Of a stretch of 64,000 bases of DNA, positions 34,713-46,831 are shown in pieces. The position numbers and the translations under genes are program-made. Origin of the DNA: Chlamydomonas sphaeroides (taxonomy: Eukaryota; Chlorophyta; Chlorophyceae; Chlamydomonadales; Chlamydomonadaceae); contig BDDC01000082.1 in NCBI GenBank assembly GCA_001662425.1, forward strand, positions 1-64,000, given 5' to 3'. Position 1 is the stretch's first letter. Every line of letters begins with the position of its first letter. A model generated the notes under the pieces. The model searched no databases, was not told the DNA's origin, and saw nothing but the letters and a program-made list of their open reading frames with translations.

Positions 34713-35123
34713 NNNNNNNNNNNNNNNNNNNNNNNNNNNNNNNNNNNNNNNNNNNNNNNNNNNNNNNNNNNNNNNNNNNNNNNNNNNNNNNNNNNNNNNN
34801 NNNNNNNNNNNNNNNNNNNNNNNNNNNNNNNNNNNNNNNNNNNNNNNNNNNNNNNNNNNNNNNNNNNNNNNNNNNNNNNNNNNNNNNNNNNNNNNNNNNN
34901 NNNNNNNNNNNNNNNNNNNNNNNNNNNNNNNNNNNNNNNNNNNNNNNNNNNNNNNNNNNNNNNNNNNNNNNNNNNNNNNNNNNNNNNNNNNNNNNNNNNN
35001 NNNNNNNNNNNNNNNNNNNNNNNNNNNNNNNNNNNNNNNNNNNNNNNNNNNNNNNNNNNNNNNNNNNNNNNNNNNNNNNNNNNNNNNNNNNNNNNNNNNN
35101 NNNNNNNNNNNNNNNNNNNNNNN
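34713..35123. other. Assembly gap (411 N)
   Basis: A run of N following the pentamer satellite. The true length of the array is unknown. Confidence 0.95.
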
Positions 35124-36771
35124 GGCTACACAGGGCTGGGCTGTGAGCTGGGGAGGCGGTGCGGTGCGGGGCTATTGCGTGGCGCGGAGCTTTGTGGGCT
35201 CGCCTTGGGTTTGCCGCTAGCCGGCAAACCCGGCTTGGCTGGCGGTGTGCCGGTTCCGGCTGGAGCGATAAGGCGGGCGGTGCGGCGGACGGGGCTGCTA
35301 TCGTGGCCAGGGGCTGGACGTGGTCCTCGCTCCTGGGCATCGCGGCCCCGGGGCTTGGCCCCTGACGGAGGCTTAGCTGGACGTCCGCTGCCTGCGGCCG
35401 GGCCCAGCGCCCGGCTGCCGGCGGCTGGAGCGATTGTGACATTTTGTTTGGAGCAGACGCAGCAGCCATAAGGCGGCGGCACGGCGCAGTGCGACCTCCA
35501 CGCCGCGCGCCGCCGCCGTTGCCCCTTTGGCAGGCCCGCGGCCGGTGTCGGCTTTGTCGGCTGGCGGTTGACGGTTGACGGTTGGAAGGTTTGACATCGG
35601 AGGCAGGGCACGCGCGGCGCTCCGGCAGCGGCCGGGCAGCCCCGCCGGCGCCTCGGCCGGCGGGGTTGCGTTGCGATAAGGCACCAGGTTCGGCGGCATG
35701 TGTGTGTGCGCTGCCGGTTACGCCCCGGGTGGGTGGCAGTGTTGCTGGTCTGTTGTCCGGGGCTCGAGCCCGGGGCCTCTCGGCGGTGGCCGGCGGTGCG
35801 GTTGGTTCGGTGTTGTGTTGCGATCTGCGATATGGTGCGAGCTCGGATGGAGGCAGCAGCGGCGACGCCTGCACCCCACGTGTGGGACCCTGCTGCCCAC
35901 CCGCCCCTGTTGGTCCGGGCCGCCCCGGGACCTTAACGTTGGTCCGGCCGGGGACCTGAACGCAGCGGCCGCGGCGCGCTCGCTCCCTAGGCCGCCCTTG
36001 TCGCCGCGGGGCGAGTCGGCCGCGCTGCTGCCGCGGACGGCCCGTTTGAAAGTTTGGGTTGGGTTGAGTGTTGTCGCACATATGCATGGTTGGGGTGTTT
36101 GAGCTGGAGTTGCGTTACGGGCGTGGCGGCGTCTGTCCCAGCGCCGGCTCCAATGTGGCGCGCTGGGGCCCGGTGTTTCCGGCAACGCGCCGGCTGCTGT
36201 GGTGTCATGGTGCCGATGTTGCGTGTTGGCGTGGTGTCGGTTGGCGCGGAGGTGCTGATGGCCCGTTTGCCCGCCGCCAATCAGTTTTGGTGCTATCGAC
36301 CTGCACAAGACGGGTCGAACGTTGCGTGAGGAGCTTGCGGGCCCAGCCGCTGGCGCGGCGCGTATGGTCAGGGACGCGGGGTAGCAATTCTTGATGCGGG
36401 ATTAGTCGGCTCGGGGGCGGGGTTTGCTGCGACAGGTGCATGGCGTCTGTGTCTTTGGTGCATGTGGGATGAGCAGGTAGGTGGTGGCTACCGTGGCGAA
36501 GCGGCAGTCTCGCTGTGGTGCGGGTGTGCATGGGGTTGCATGTTTGTCATTCGTGGTACTACACGCGAGGTGCAGGACATGCTGCCACGTCGTACGGCTG
36601 GGGACCCCACGTGTGGTACGGCCAAGGGCCTTTCCTGTTTCAAACTAAAGGCCAAGGGCCCGCGACCCGTTACACACGCCGCCTAGCACATTCGTCTATG
36701 TCCTAAATGTTGCAGTGCCCCCCGGCACGGCTACAGGCTGGTTGATGCCCCTGCTATCGCCATAATTGACT

Positions 36772-36833
36772 GCATCCGGCTGCCGTGGTGGCATGGCTTG
36801 CTGTATCCGGCTGCCGTGGTGGCATGGCTTGCT
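36772..36833. repeat. 31-base perfect tandem duplication
   Basis: TATCCGGCTGCCGTGGTGGC... at 36803 repeats the unit at 36772 with a single change (GCATCC/GTATCC). Confidence 0.85.
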
Positions 36834-37340
36834 GCGGATGGCGTGTGTGGTAGACCCGCGCCAGCCCTTCCGGCGGTGCCACTGCTTCCTGCGTGTTTCC
36901 GCCCCAAACCCTGGCCCTTGCCTGGCGTGCCACCCGATTGCTCCGATGCAGGCGCAACGGCCTGCTTGTCCGTGCCTGTCCTTACATATCGGGTGGCGTA
37001 GCTCTATCTGTGCTTTTGTCTTATGTGTTCTGTCGCTAGCCTCGCGCGTCGCCGCGCGTTGCGTGCTCCTTCCGTGGCCTCGTGCGCCCTTGCGCCGCCT
37101 GCTGCGGCTCCTCTTTGACAGCCTTGAGTTGCAAGGCCTAAAGCGCCGTTGTACATTGACATATGCGGCGCTCTAGCTGTGGGTGTTGCCGGCTGGCCGG
37201 CCGCGTTGCTGGCCCACTCCTCTGTAAGCACGCCCCGTGCGATACGCGCCACCTCGGATCACACGCGCCGTCCCGGACCAGACGCCCGTGTAGGCCGCAA
37301 GCGGCGACGCCTATGCGCCGGGCGCTGCCGCGCTGCTTTA

Positions 37341-37394
37341 CTGAAAAAGAGCGAAGCCCACAAACGGTCGCGTTACAATCTGAACCTGCGTAAC
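37341..37394 (-). repeat. Dispersed repeat copy 2 (YAGSxCxATVC element)
   Basis: Ungapped partner of 26362-26415, about three quarters identical. It includes GCGAAGC, GTCGCG, TACAA, CTGAACC and GCGTA blocks. Confidence 0.6.
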
Positions 37395-37929
37395 CGGGGC
37401 TGCTTGCCCTTCCGCCAGCCCCATGAGCTGCAGGCCAGGCCGTGGCACGGGCGCCGGCATCCAGCCATGCCACGGTGCCAGTAAGCGAGCGGCCACGCCC
37501 CCCACGCGCGGGTGTCCGGGCCTCCAAGGGGCCACGCAGGTACCCTCCACTGGCACTTACGCTGGTTTTACAGTACAAGGGGCCACACAAGCGGCGCGGC
37601 TCTGCTTTGCGCTTTCAGTTTTGGTTTGGTTTTCCTTTTGCTTGCGTAATCTCTCTCTGCCTCTCCGTTGTGGCCTTCTTGCCGCTGCCATGAGTGCTCA
37701 GCGCCATGGGCCGTAGCTCCCTACCCCCTTGCATTTGCTGCGCGGCAAGCGTCTCAGGCTCTCAGCTCGTGCGGGGCGCAGCGGCCATCAAGGGCCTCCT
37801 GATCAAGGGCACGTTGATCGCAGCTCCCTCATAGCTAGCTCCGCGCCCGCTCGATTGCACAACGCGCGCCAAGAGTCGCATGCGATGCTTGCACTGGACT
37901 CGTTAATTGCTGCAACGGCTGTATCTTCG

Positions 37930-37934
37930 TTACA
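37930..37934 (-). promoter_or_regulatory. Candidate polyadenylation signal TGTAA for the matrix glycoprotein gene
   Basis: The first TGTAA I find on the minus strand downstream of the stop at 39061. It implies a 3' UTR of about 1.1 kb, long but not unusual for volvocine genes. Confidence 0.3.
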
Positions 37935-39060
37935 GGGCGGTCAGTGACCATACCTCAGCAGCAGGGGCCAAGGCGGCCTTGTTCGGTCGGCCGCGCTCGC
38001 GGAATCACATTCCGGCCTAGCCAGCCTTCTTCCGGCGGCCGCTGCCGCGGCCACGGGCGCCGGCGCGGCGCTTTCCAGCGGCAACGTCCAAAGCCCCTGC
38101 TTTGCTCTTCCTTGCCTCACACCCGCATAGCGAGCCGACGCTAGCCAGGCGGCCGGTGCTTGTAGCCCCCCATCATTGCAGCCCCCATACACATACACAC
38201 ACGCCCGCACAACCCTGCGGCCCCCGCCAGCAGTTCAATTTCAGTACGACGTATGAGTCAACGAACCGTCAACCGGCGGCGATCGCCGGCCCTATCAATG
38301 GTCAAGACAGGTCGGGGACACGACACAAGCCAGCCTCCGCAATCAACAAGAGGTGCCGCCGCGTAGAGCACGCGGCGAAGGCAGCAGGAGGCAACGCAGC
38401 ACAGAGATGAGAGTGAGCGAGAGAGCCGCCAGCGCAACCGCGCGGCCGCACGCAGCATCATCCGCGACGCATGCACACGATGAATCTTGGCCGCCCGGCG
38501 CGCTGACAGGAATCACCCGGAAGCCCCGCTATTCAGTCATGACGAGTCATTGAGGCGGCGGCCGCACAGCGCGCCCCAACACACACACGCGCACACACAA
38601 TCTGTCACAAGCCAGCCAGCCAGCCGCCGCCACCCGCCAGCCCTGTGCACGCCCCCCGCCTTCCATCCTCCAACGCGTGGTTTCGGCCGGGCGTAGCAAC
38701 ATCAGTGCCAGCCACGCCGCCCTCGTGCAGTCGAGCACGCGTCGTCCGAAGCAGGCACACCCCCGCCGCGCCCACACCGGCCGGCCCCGATCCATGTCCG
38801 CTCGCTCGGGCCCCGCCCGAGTCAGGTGGTGCCCTATGTACGGGATGGCGTCCGCGGACATGCAGCACAGCACCAGCACCCGCCCACATGCCAGCGAGCG
38901 TCAGAGCCTTGTCAAGCCACAAGTCAAGCTCGCGAGCTCACAGACCCAAAGCAAAAACCAACACAGCACGCCGCACGCACACGCTCTCTCTCGGTCAGGC
39001 GAGCGCGCCGGCAATTGCAGCCGGGCGCGCGCGCGCTGTCGCGCCACGCGCTCGGCGCGA

Positions 39061-42000
39061 TCACTCCTCGATTTTCCGCATCGCCAGGAGCGTGTGCACG
39101 CACGCCGAGAAGCGGTCATCAGGGTCGAGCGCTCGCGGTGTGGAGGCCGCTGTGTGCTGGAAGTAAACCTCCTGCGTCTGCACCTTGACCAGCGACACCT
39201 TGGAGCTGCACAGCGTGTCGGTCGCGCTCACGAACAGCGAAAAGTCAATCGGGTTCGAGAGCGTCGACTGCACCGTGATCGCGGCCGGCTGCGTGAACTG
39301 CACTGTCACGTTAAACTGCCGGAGGCCGTTGTGCGGGCCGCCCGCGCGCGCCCAGGGGATCACGCGGGTCGGGCAGTCGCTCGTCATGATGTAGTAGTGC
39401 GTCCCGCTGCTCCAGCCGAAGTTGGTAAAGATGGCGCGCATGCCAATCTTCATGTTGCTGCACAGCTGCGGCATGACGCTGTCGGGCACGTCCTGACCGT
39501 CTAGGTAGTTTGGCACCACGACGGCGAAAATGCGGTTCTGGGTCAGCGGGCCCGGGGAGCTGTCGGGAGGCGGCGGCGGCGGCGAGCGCGTCGGCGTCGC
39601 GACCGGAGGCGGTGGCGGCGGGGACCGCCGGGGTGGCGGCGGCGGAGGAGACTTCGGCCGGCGCTTCTTCGGCGGCGGCGACCGGGGCACCCGCGGCGGC
39701 GGCGGGGACGGCGGCGGCGGCGGCGAGTCCATGGACGGCGGCCGCCGGCGGCCGGGCGAGGGCGGCGGTGTCGGCGGCTCCCAGGGCAGGTACGGGGGCA
39801 GCGGGTTGACCGACGGCGGCTTGGGCGAGGGCGGCGGCGGCGAGGGCGGGTTGGGCGAGGGCGGCGGCGAGGGCGGCTGCGGTGGGTTGGTGCAGCACAG
39901 GTTGGGCACGCTGGCGCTGCACTCGAGCTCCCACGAGGCGCCGATGGCGCCCGAGGCCTGCAGCACGGTGGTGGAGCCGCAGGGCAGCGCGGCGCGGCCC
40001 GCAAACTCGTTGAACTCGTCATAAAAGGTCATCGCAAACGCCAGCGAGTGGCGCGGGTCCGAAAAGCCAATCGTCACGACCATGAAGTACGCCACGGTGT
40101 AGCCCAGACGGCAGATGGGGCCGTCGTACGGCCTGCAAGGTGGGGGGCACGGCACATTAGCACGACGTCGCACCAACGCCGACACCTTTCCCAGCGCATT
40201 CAGCGAGACACCCAGAGCCATCCGCCCCGGCGCGCTGCGCGGCCCCTTGCCGCCCTGCCATGTCCTCACCGGTCGAAGAACGCGAGCTTGGCCTTGAGTG
40301 CCGAGATGGCCAGTGCGCACTGGTCCGGCCGGTACGCCACCGCGCTCTCAGTGGTCATGACGAACGGGTTGCGGAAGGGCGGCGGCGGGCGCGGCCGGAT
40401 GGGTGGCGCAGAGTCGGGCGGGAAGGGCGAGGGCGCATTGAACGGCGTGGCAGGCGGGTTGGGCTGCGGGTACTGCCGCGGCGGCGGCGGCGGCGCGCCG
40501 GCGGGGCAGTTGATGAGCACGCCGGCATTGTTGCGGAGCGGGTAGTTGGTGTTGCGAGCGTCCCAGTAGCGGTCGGGGCGGCCGCAAGACTCCGAGCCCA
40601 TCGCAAGGATGCCGGTGCGGCAGTCGGGCTGCAGAGGAGGGGCAGGGGGCGGGGCAGGGCAGGGCAGCCAGCGGGTTTGCACTCGCGGCGCTGGTCCTCG
40701 TGGGACAAGGGTACGGGATGCTCGATTTGGCTATAAACGGTTGGTCGGTTGATGCGGCAGTGTGTGGGCCTGGCTAGCCAGCACAGGACGCCGCAAGCGC
40801 CGCCACCCACCGAAATGCCCGACAGTGCAATGACGGCCAGGTTGCGACGGGAGAAGGCGTCCCAGAAGTCGTTGCCGTCAGTGCCGTTGGCAAAGGTGGT
40901 GTAGATGCTCATGAAGTTCTGGCTGAGCGAGGCCGTGTCGCAGAACCAGGTGCTGTCCTCGTTCGCGTACAGGTACTTGATGCTCACGATGAAGTCCCAG
41001 CACGTGTCGGCCGTGACCGTGAAGTTGAAGGCGGGGCTGCGAATTGAATGCAAGGGGAGGTGGGGGGCAAGGGGTGATGACAGGGAAGCAGGGGAGGGGC
41101 ACGGGAGGGACGCGCCAGTAAGCCCCGGTCAGCCGGGCACACATCGTGCGCCTATGCCGGTAGCCGCAAGCCCCGGGCGGCTCACTTGAGGGCGTTGACG
41201 ACCACCGAGCAGGGCGGCGGAGGGGGAGCCGGGGGCGAGGGCGGCGCGGGCGGCGGCCGCGGCCAGTTGGGGCTGGGCGGCTTGGGCGGCGAGGGCGGCG
41301 TCGGCGGGGGTGCGGGCGGGAACTGGCAGGCGTAGTTGGAGCCGAGGTTGTACCTGGGCGCAGGCGGGCGGAGGCAAGGGAGGGCACGCGGGTGTGAGCC
41401 TCGGGGGCGGTGGGTTGGGCTGGGCATGCGGCTGCCGGGCCCCTCTCCTCCCTGCCCGCTCTCCAGCACTTCCCATGAGCTGCCAAAATCAACCCGTGGG
41501 AATCCATCCCACCCCACGGCAGAACAACCCGCACCCGCTAGCACGCTGCCTCCCCCTGCTCGCGGCGCTCCCACCAGGTCGCAATCCCACAGTCGCAACC
41601 GTCGGTCGTCTCACGCGCTGCGCATCACCTCAAACGCATGCCTGCCCTACGCCAGGCGGCACCCTGCCGTCGCTTTCGGCATCTCCATCCCGAGCGCCCT
41701 CCCTTCGCTTCGGGCACCTTCCTACATCCCAACCCCGCACCCACCAGCAGTCGTCGATCGACTGGATCGGCAAGCCGCCAAACACGCAGAAGGGCTGCAC
41801 AACGTCGGGGTTGGGGTTGCGATACAGGAGCGGCACCATAGAGCCGTTGTACGGCGGCTTGAAGGTGCTGTCCGTAAAGTTGCCGTACGAGCCGCAGCCG
41901 GGCACGAGCGCGTTGAACAGGTCCTTCCAGAACTCGGGGTTGTCGACCGACTCGAAAAAGTACTGCTGGTTGCGGGGGCTGTTGAAGTAGTACGTCCAGC

Positions 42001-44644
42001 GGATGGTGTTGTAGTCAGCGCCCCAGGCGGTCTCGAGCGCAGAGGAAATGCTGCACTCGACGCGCGAGATGGTCACGCGGCCGCGAAAGTACGGCGACGA
42101 CACGTTGCGGCCCATGTTGCAGTCGTAGTTGGAGGAGAAGAAGCGGTTGATCTGGAAGGTGGTGATCGAGACCTGGGACCACATTGAGAAGTCCGGCGGC
42201 GGGTTGGGTTGCGGCGGGATGGGCGGCGACGGCGGCGACGGCGGCGGCGCGGGCGGCGACGGCGGCGTGGGCGGCGACGGCGGCGGCGGCGGGCCGGCGG
42301 GGCGCATCATGCACGCCTCGCGGTTGTTGACGTACTGCACGGCGTTGGTCTGCACGTTGGCGTTGGAGATGACGACCGGCTCGCCGTTGGTCTCCTCGAC
42401 GCAGGTGGGGGCAGCGACGGGAACGGTGGTGCCCTGCAGCGAGGCGCTGGTGTAGGGGATGCCGTTGATGTTGAGCACCATGTAAAAGTTGGCGGCCTTG
42501 GAGATGTCAACGGGGTCGCACTTGGTCACGTTGGGGCGGCACGTGCAGCGCTCGTTGAGGTTGCGCTTCGCGGTGTTGCGGAACGACTTGGCGGGGTCGC
42601 AGATGCGCTTCAGGTTGAACACAAACGTGACGCACGAGTAGATGCCGCGGTACGGCTGCGGGTCGATATAGTGGAGGTACTCCATGTTGATCAGGTCGGT
42701 CCACAGGTAGAGCGACGCCGACACGTCCATCTCCAGCTCCTCAAAGTCGGGCAGAGTCGGCCGGTTCTTGTACGGGTAGGGCTCCTGGTAGAACAGCTGT
42801 CGGCCGTTGACGGTCGCGTTGCGGAGCGTGAACGTGATGTACATCAGCTCCTTGTCGTCCTCCTCGATGTACGTGCGGAACACGTACATGTCGCCCAGCA
42901 CGGGCTGCGAGTCGAAGCCGACGGCGTAGCGGTTTTTGAGCGGCATCTGCAGCACGCCGGCAGGCCCACCGCACACGTCCTCCCACGTGTCCTGAGGCGC
43001 GCCAAGGAAAGAGGGCAGGGGCAGGGACCGTGAGACAACGGCGGACGCATGGGCAGGGCAGGGCAACGCCGGCAAGGCGCTACGGCCGGGCCGCAGCGGG
43101 GCAGCAACGGGCACAACGAAGGGGAAGGGGGTGCTGTGCGTGCGCCCCAGGGCCGCTCAAGGGCGGGCATGCTGGGCTACGCGGAGTCGCTGCAGAGCCG
43201 TCATCAGGTGCTGCGCAGCGCCGTGCCGCTGGCCGTCCGGCCAGACACGTCGCCGCGCTGAGATCCCAACGGCGTCCGTCCCACAAGCGGCAGGGAAGCC
43301 ACACACGCCACCTAGCCTACACTACAGGGGCCCAGCCCGGCCCAGTCCGCTGGTTGTGTGGGATAGCGGCACAACGGCACGCGCCGCAGGGCCGCCAGGG
43401 CGCGCGCCGACTACCATAGGCCACACCGCCTCAGCCGGCCCCCTGGCCAGGCCGGGCCAGTGTCAGCCAACAACGCGTCCGCGCGCACACCCTCTCGTAG
43501 GCATGCCCCGTTTGACATCCTTCCATCGCCCCGTAGGCTCCTTGGGTTCCGCTCGTGCGAGAGCTACTGGAGTGAGAGCTAACGGATCCGCTATCCGGGG
43601 CTCGGTGGGTGCAGCACTGGCTGAGGATGCGGTTACTAGGCCTGAGCCCCGCGAGGCAACCGGCGCTATGAAGTTGAGCCGGCCGTCGGGACCCAGTCCA
43701 TCGCATCCCTGCACTTCGAGGACAGGCTATGTATGCCCAGCGTTGCTTGAGTGGGTCTGGCGCCGGGCCGCGTGGGCGTGCGTGCTCGCAGCAAACGCCG
43801 CTGCACACGGGGGGCCCCTTCCCCAGTCAGCGAACCCCAGCCGGCCCCGCCGGCCCCGGAGCCTCACCTTGCCGTAGGGCCACGAGGGCCAGTCGTTCCC
43901 GGGGATCATGCAAATGTCATAGCGCGGGTCGTTTCGCCCATACCAGATATCCACGGTCTGCGGGGGTGGGTAACAGCGCGGAGGAAGGTCAGCTAACGAT
44001 CCGCAGAACGGCCAAGCGGGCGCCAGTATCATTAAGGGGCCTGAAATCGAGGTCATGTAGGCTTGGGAGCCGTCTTTGCGAGCTCGGTGGGTCTGGTGAT
44101 GGGCCGCATGTTGCTCTGCAACGCGCCGCAGCAACACTGTAACGCGCTTGCTGTAACGACGTCGAACTAGCAATCACATCATGATGCGAGTTATATCGAT
44201 GCTGCAGGGACCAGCTTCTGGGTCGAGCGCGGATGGTTCGCCGGTTGTCGTCTCGTGCCCCACATGGCACAAGCAAGGAGCCAGGTCCTCAGGAAGCTGC
44301 TGATATAACGCATGCTGGTGTTGTGGGCCCAGAATGTGCGCACGCCGTTACTAGTCGACATGCGGACTCACAGGGCAAGTCGTCGGCCTGAGCTCCGTCG
44401 CAAAGCCTCCTCCGGCAAGCTGAGCTCTGCATGCTGGTGTGTCGCTGATGTAGCCGTCGAGTTGACACCAACTGAGCGCGTTCGCCCGGAGCTGCGTCGG
44501 TGACGGTGGCCGAGGTGGGGGCGATGGTGGTGGACTTGGCGCTGGTGGTGTTGGTGGTGAAGGAATAGGAGGTGCTTGAGCCCACGCTGCTGCCAAAAGG
44601 AGGGGCAGGAGCAGAGCAGCGCCTGCTGCCTGCCGCCCCAGCAT
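39061..44644 (-). CDS. Modular hydroxyproline-rich extracellular matrix glycoprotein (pherophorin-like)
   Basis: Exons: 44644-44372, 43957-43868, 42991-41745, 41353-41186, 41036-40811, 40628-40270, 40132-39061; 1144 aa, all in phase. The ATG at 44644 starts a clear signal peptide (GAALLLPLLLAAAWAQA, cleavage near residue 24). Five Pro-rich rods follow, at about 25-50, 352-387, 547-585, 709-749 and 868-983, mostly of PPSPP, PPPSP or PPTPP type. They separate Cys-containing globular domains with N-glycosylation sequons (NFT, NAT, NVS, NVT). Similar globular modules recur (e.g. FWKDLFNALVPGCG, DFWDAFSRRNLAVI). Such Pro tracts are hydroxylated and arabinosylated in algal walls. Alternating globes and rods is the plan of pherophorins and of Chlamydomonas wall proteins, though I do not see a textbook pherophorin (DUF3707) domain. 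The likely place is the cell wall or extracellular matrix. Confidence 0.82.
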
Positions 44645-46831
44645 TGGAGCGCTCCGCTGTAAGCTCCACGAGTTAGCTGGCAGAAAATGCGTCGGATAGG
44701 CACACGCCACTGCTACTCGTCGACTATGCGCTGACGTTGGGCAAGCTCAAGAACAGCGCTCTAGATTGTCCAGCAAGACAGCTCCGAGTCCCATTCGGTA
44801 CGTCCAGGGCAATGGTACAGCCTCTGGGTGAATAGTACTCAACGGAGTGGCGGTGAAGAATCGCGCAAGCGTCGCGTGCCAAGGCGCGTTACCGACCGCC
44901 CGCCAGGTGTACGGCTTTTGGCACCCACTTGGCAGACAATTCTCCAGGCCTACACGTTGCCCTGTGACAGGAGCATCCTAGTGCACATAACTTGCAGGGC
45001 CGCAGGTCGCGGCGCTGTCGGCGGCGTGGCGGTCAATGTCCCGTCCGTCTGCGGGCAACCTTCGAGCGAGCTGCGCACTCGAACACGCTACATGTATCAC
45101 TAATAGGAGGTCAGCACACCTGCATCGTTTGCATCAGGCAGGCTCATGCGCCCGTGTGCGTCCAGCGCCGCCGTATGCGCCCCTACCCTCGCGAGGCCTG
45201 GGTAAGCAGGTGTACACCCGTCGCCCCGCAACCATCACGTCTCGCCACGGCTCATGCAATCTTATCAGTATGCCGCTGCCTTGCTAGACTTGAAGACGGC
45301 CAGCCAGACGCACGGGAGGCCGAGGGGCACGGAAGGCAAGCGCGCGTCTGACAGCCAGACTGGACGTCGGTGCTTTTAGCAACCGCTGCGCTTACGAGCT
45401 CCTTCTCGACAGCTGCCCACGCGACACCGACCCCCGTCACAGTGTACGCCACTGCACCGCGCTCTTCATTTTCCGTTAGGTAGCAGCAAGCGTGCTGTGC
45501 GCGGCGTCCCCCTCCTAACCGCCGCCCCCATTTCCGCACACGCCGCGCTTCGGAGCGCGCGTTGAAGGCAGGCCCCCACGCGCCGCAACCCGTCTCGATG
45601 CGTACGGTCTGCCAGTCCGTTGTTGGGCCCTGTTGGCCTGTTTACCGAGCATGGCGGCTGCGGCCTTGAACCCAGACGCAGCTAAATTACAGACGCGCTA
45701 CACCGGCGCGTTGCCGCTGCGAAAAGCTGTGGCCAGGGTGAACTTGCGCCAGGCTGCGTTGCGCGCCTTCCAAAGGAGCGATTGATGCCAGGGACGAGAG
45801 AGGCGCAGGGCTCTGCACGTGAGGCGCCCTCATAATGCAGCTCGCGGCGGGGGGCGGGGCCGGGGAGCAGGGCCTTCGGGGGTGCTGCACCCGTGCGCAA
45901 TGTCGCCTCCGTGTCGCCCTGCTCTATGCGCCCGAGCCCCCCGGGCACGCTTCTTGCCGCGCCCGCCGCCTTTTCCCCTCCTGCCGCGCCGCGCAACAGC
46001 CCCGGCACAGCCCAAAGCATTGGGCTCACCCACAACACACAACACACTACCCGGGGCGTGCAGTGCCGCGTGTGGGGTCCTGTCCTACTGAGCACTTGAA
46101 CATACCGGTACAACACGGAGGGCTTGGGCGACAAATTGAACACACGGCCTCGTCGCGGGCATGCAGCCTTGCAGCGATGGCCCCAACAGCTAGCCCCGGC
46201 GCAGCAGCACGCCTGGCCGCCCCCAAGCTCCTGCGAGCAGCGGCGGCCCCCCATGCTCTGCCATTTTCTTAGCCCATTGTCTCTTACCCTGATGGTGACC
46301 ACCACCCCCCAACCACCACCACCATCCTGCAGCAGTATCAAGTCTCGGCACCGTTGCCAGGACCCCAGAACCCCAGTGGGCCTCACGCCGACCCATAGCC
46401 GGGCCCATGCCCCACACGCCCCACACCGCACACCGAGGCCGCGGTCCGGGCAAGCGCTGGGCCACCGCCCTGCTGCGCACTGGCTGCAACCAGGCCCCCC
46501 CTTAGCCACCACGACCCGGGCGCCGGCCCCGCCCCCGCCGCCGGGCAGTCATCCGCCCTCACAGCCAACGCCGCGTCCCCACGTGTCGTTGTGGATGCCC
46601 GCAGCGGGCCGGGCCGGGCACACACGGACGGGGGTAGCTGAGCAGGTCGCAGGCCGATTTGGAGGTCTGTGCCTCCAGCCTCCACCTGGCTCTTCTGTCC
46701 ATGGCTCTGGCTCGGCGCCAGCCCTCGGCCATGCACCTGCCAGCCCATGGAAACACGTGTAAGAGCGTACAAGCAGGCAGCGCGGCGCCGACATCTGCTC
46801 GGCGCGCCGCGCGCCGCGCACGCGGCGGCGA
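44645..46831. other. Intergenic region: glycoprotein promoter and MEMO1 3' UTR
   Basis: About 2.2 kb between two minus-strand genes. A TGTAA on the minus strand at 45691-45687 could end the MEMO1 transcript. No other gene is supported. Confidence 0.5.

Larger units (their letters stand above)
32873..39060. other. Long gene-poor region between AP2 factor and matrix glycoprotein gene
   Basis: About 6.2 kb. It contains the AP2 3' UTR, tandem repeats (33773-33914, 36772-36833), a pentamer satellite running into an assembly gap, one copy of the dispersed repeat, and the probable 3' UTR of the glycoprotein gene. I found no reverse transcriptase, integrase or transposase motif. Long open frames here (e.g. 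minus 34096-36087) pass through the gap and have repeat-like composition. Confidence 0.5.

Noticed and set aside
34096..36087. 663-residue minus-strand open frame
   Set aside because: It runs through 411 N and a pentamer satellite, is Arg/Pro/Ala-rich, and has no domain or splice-supported structure.
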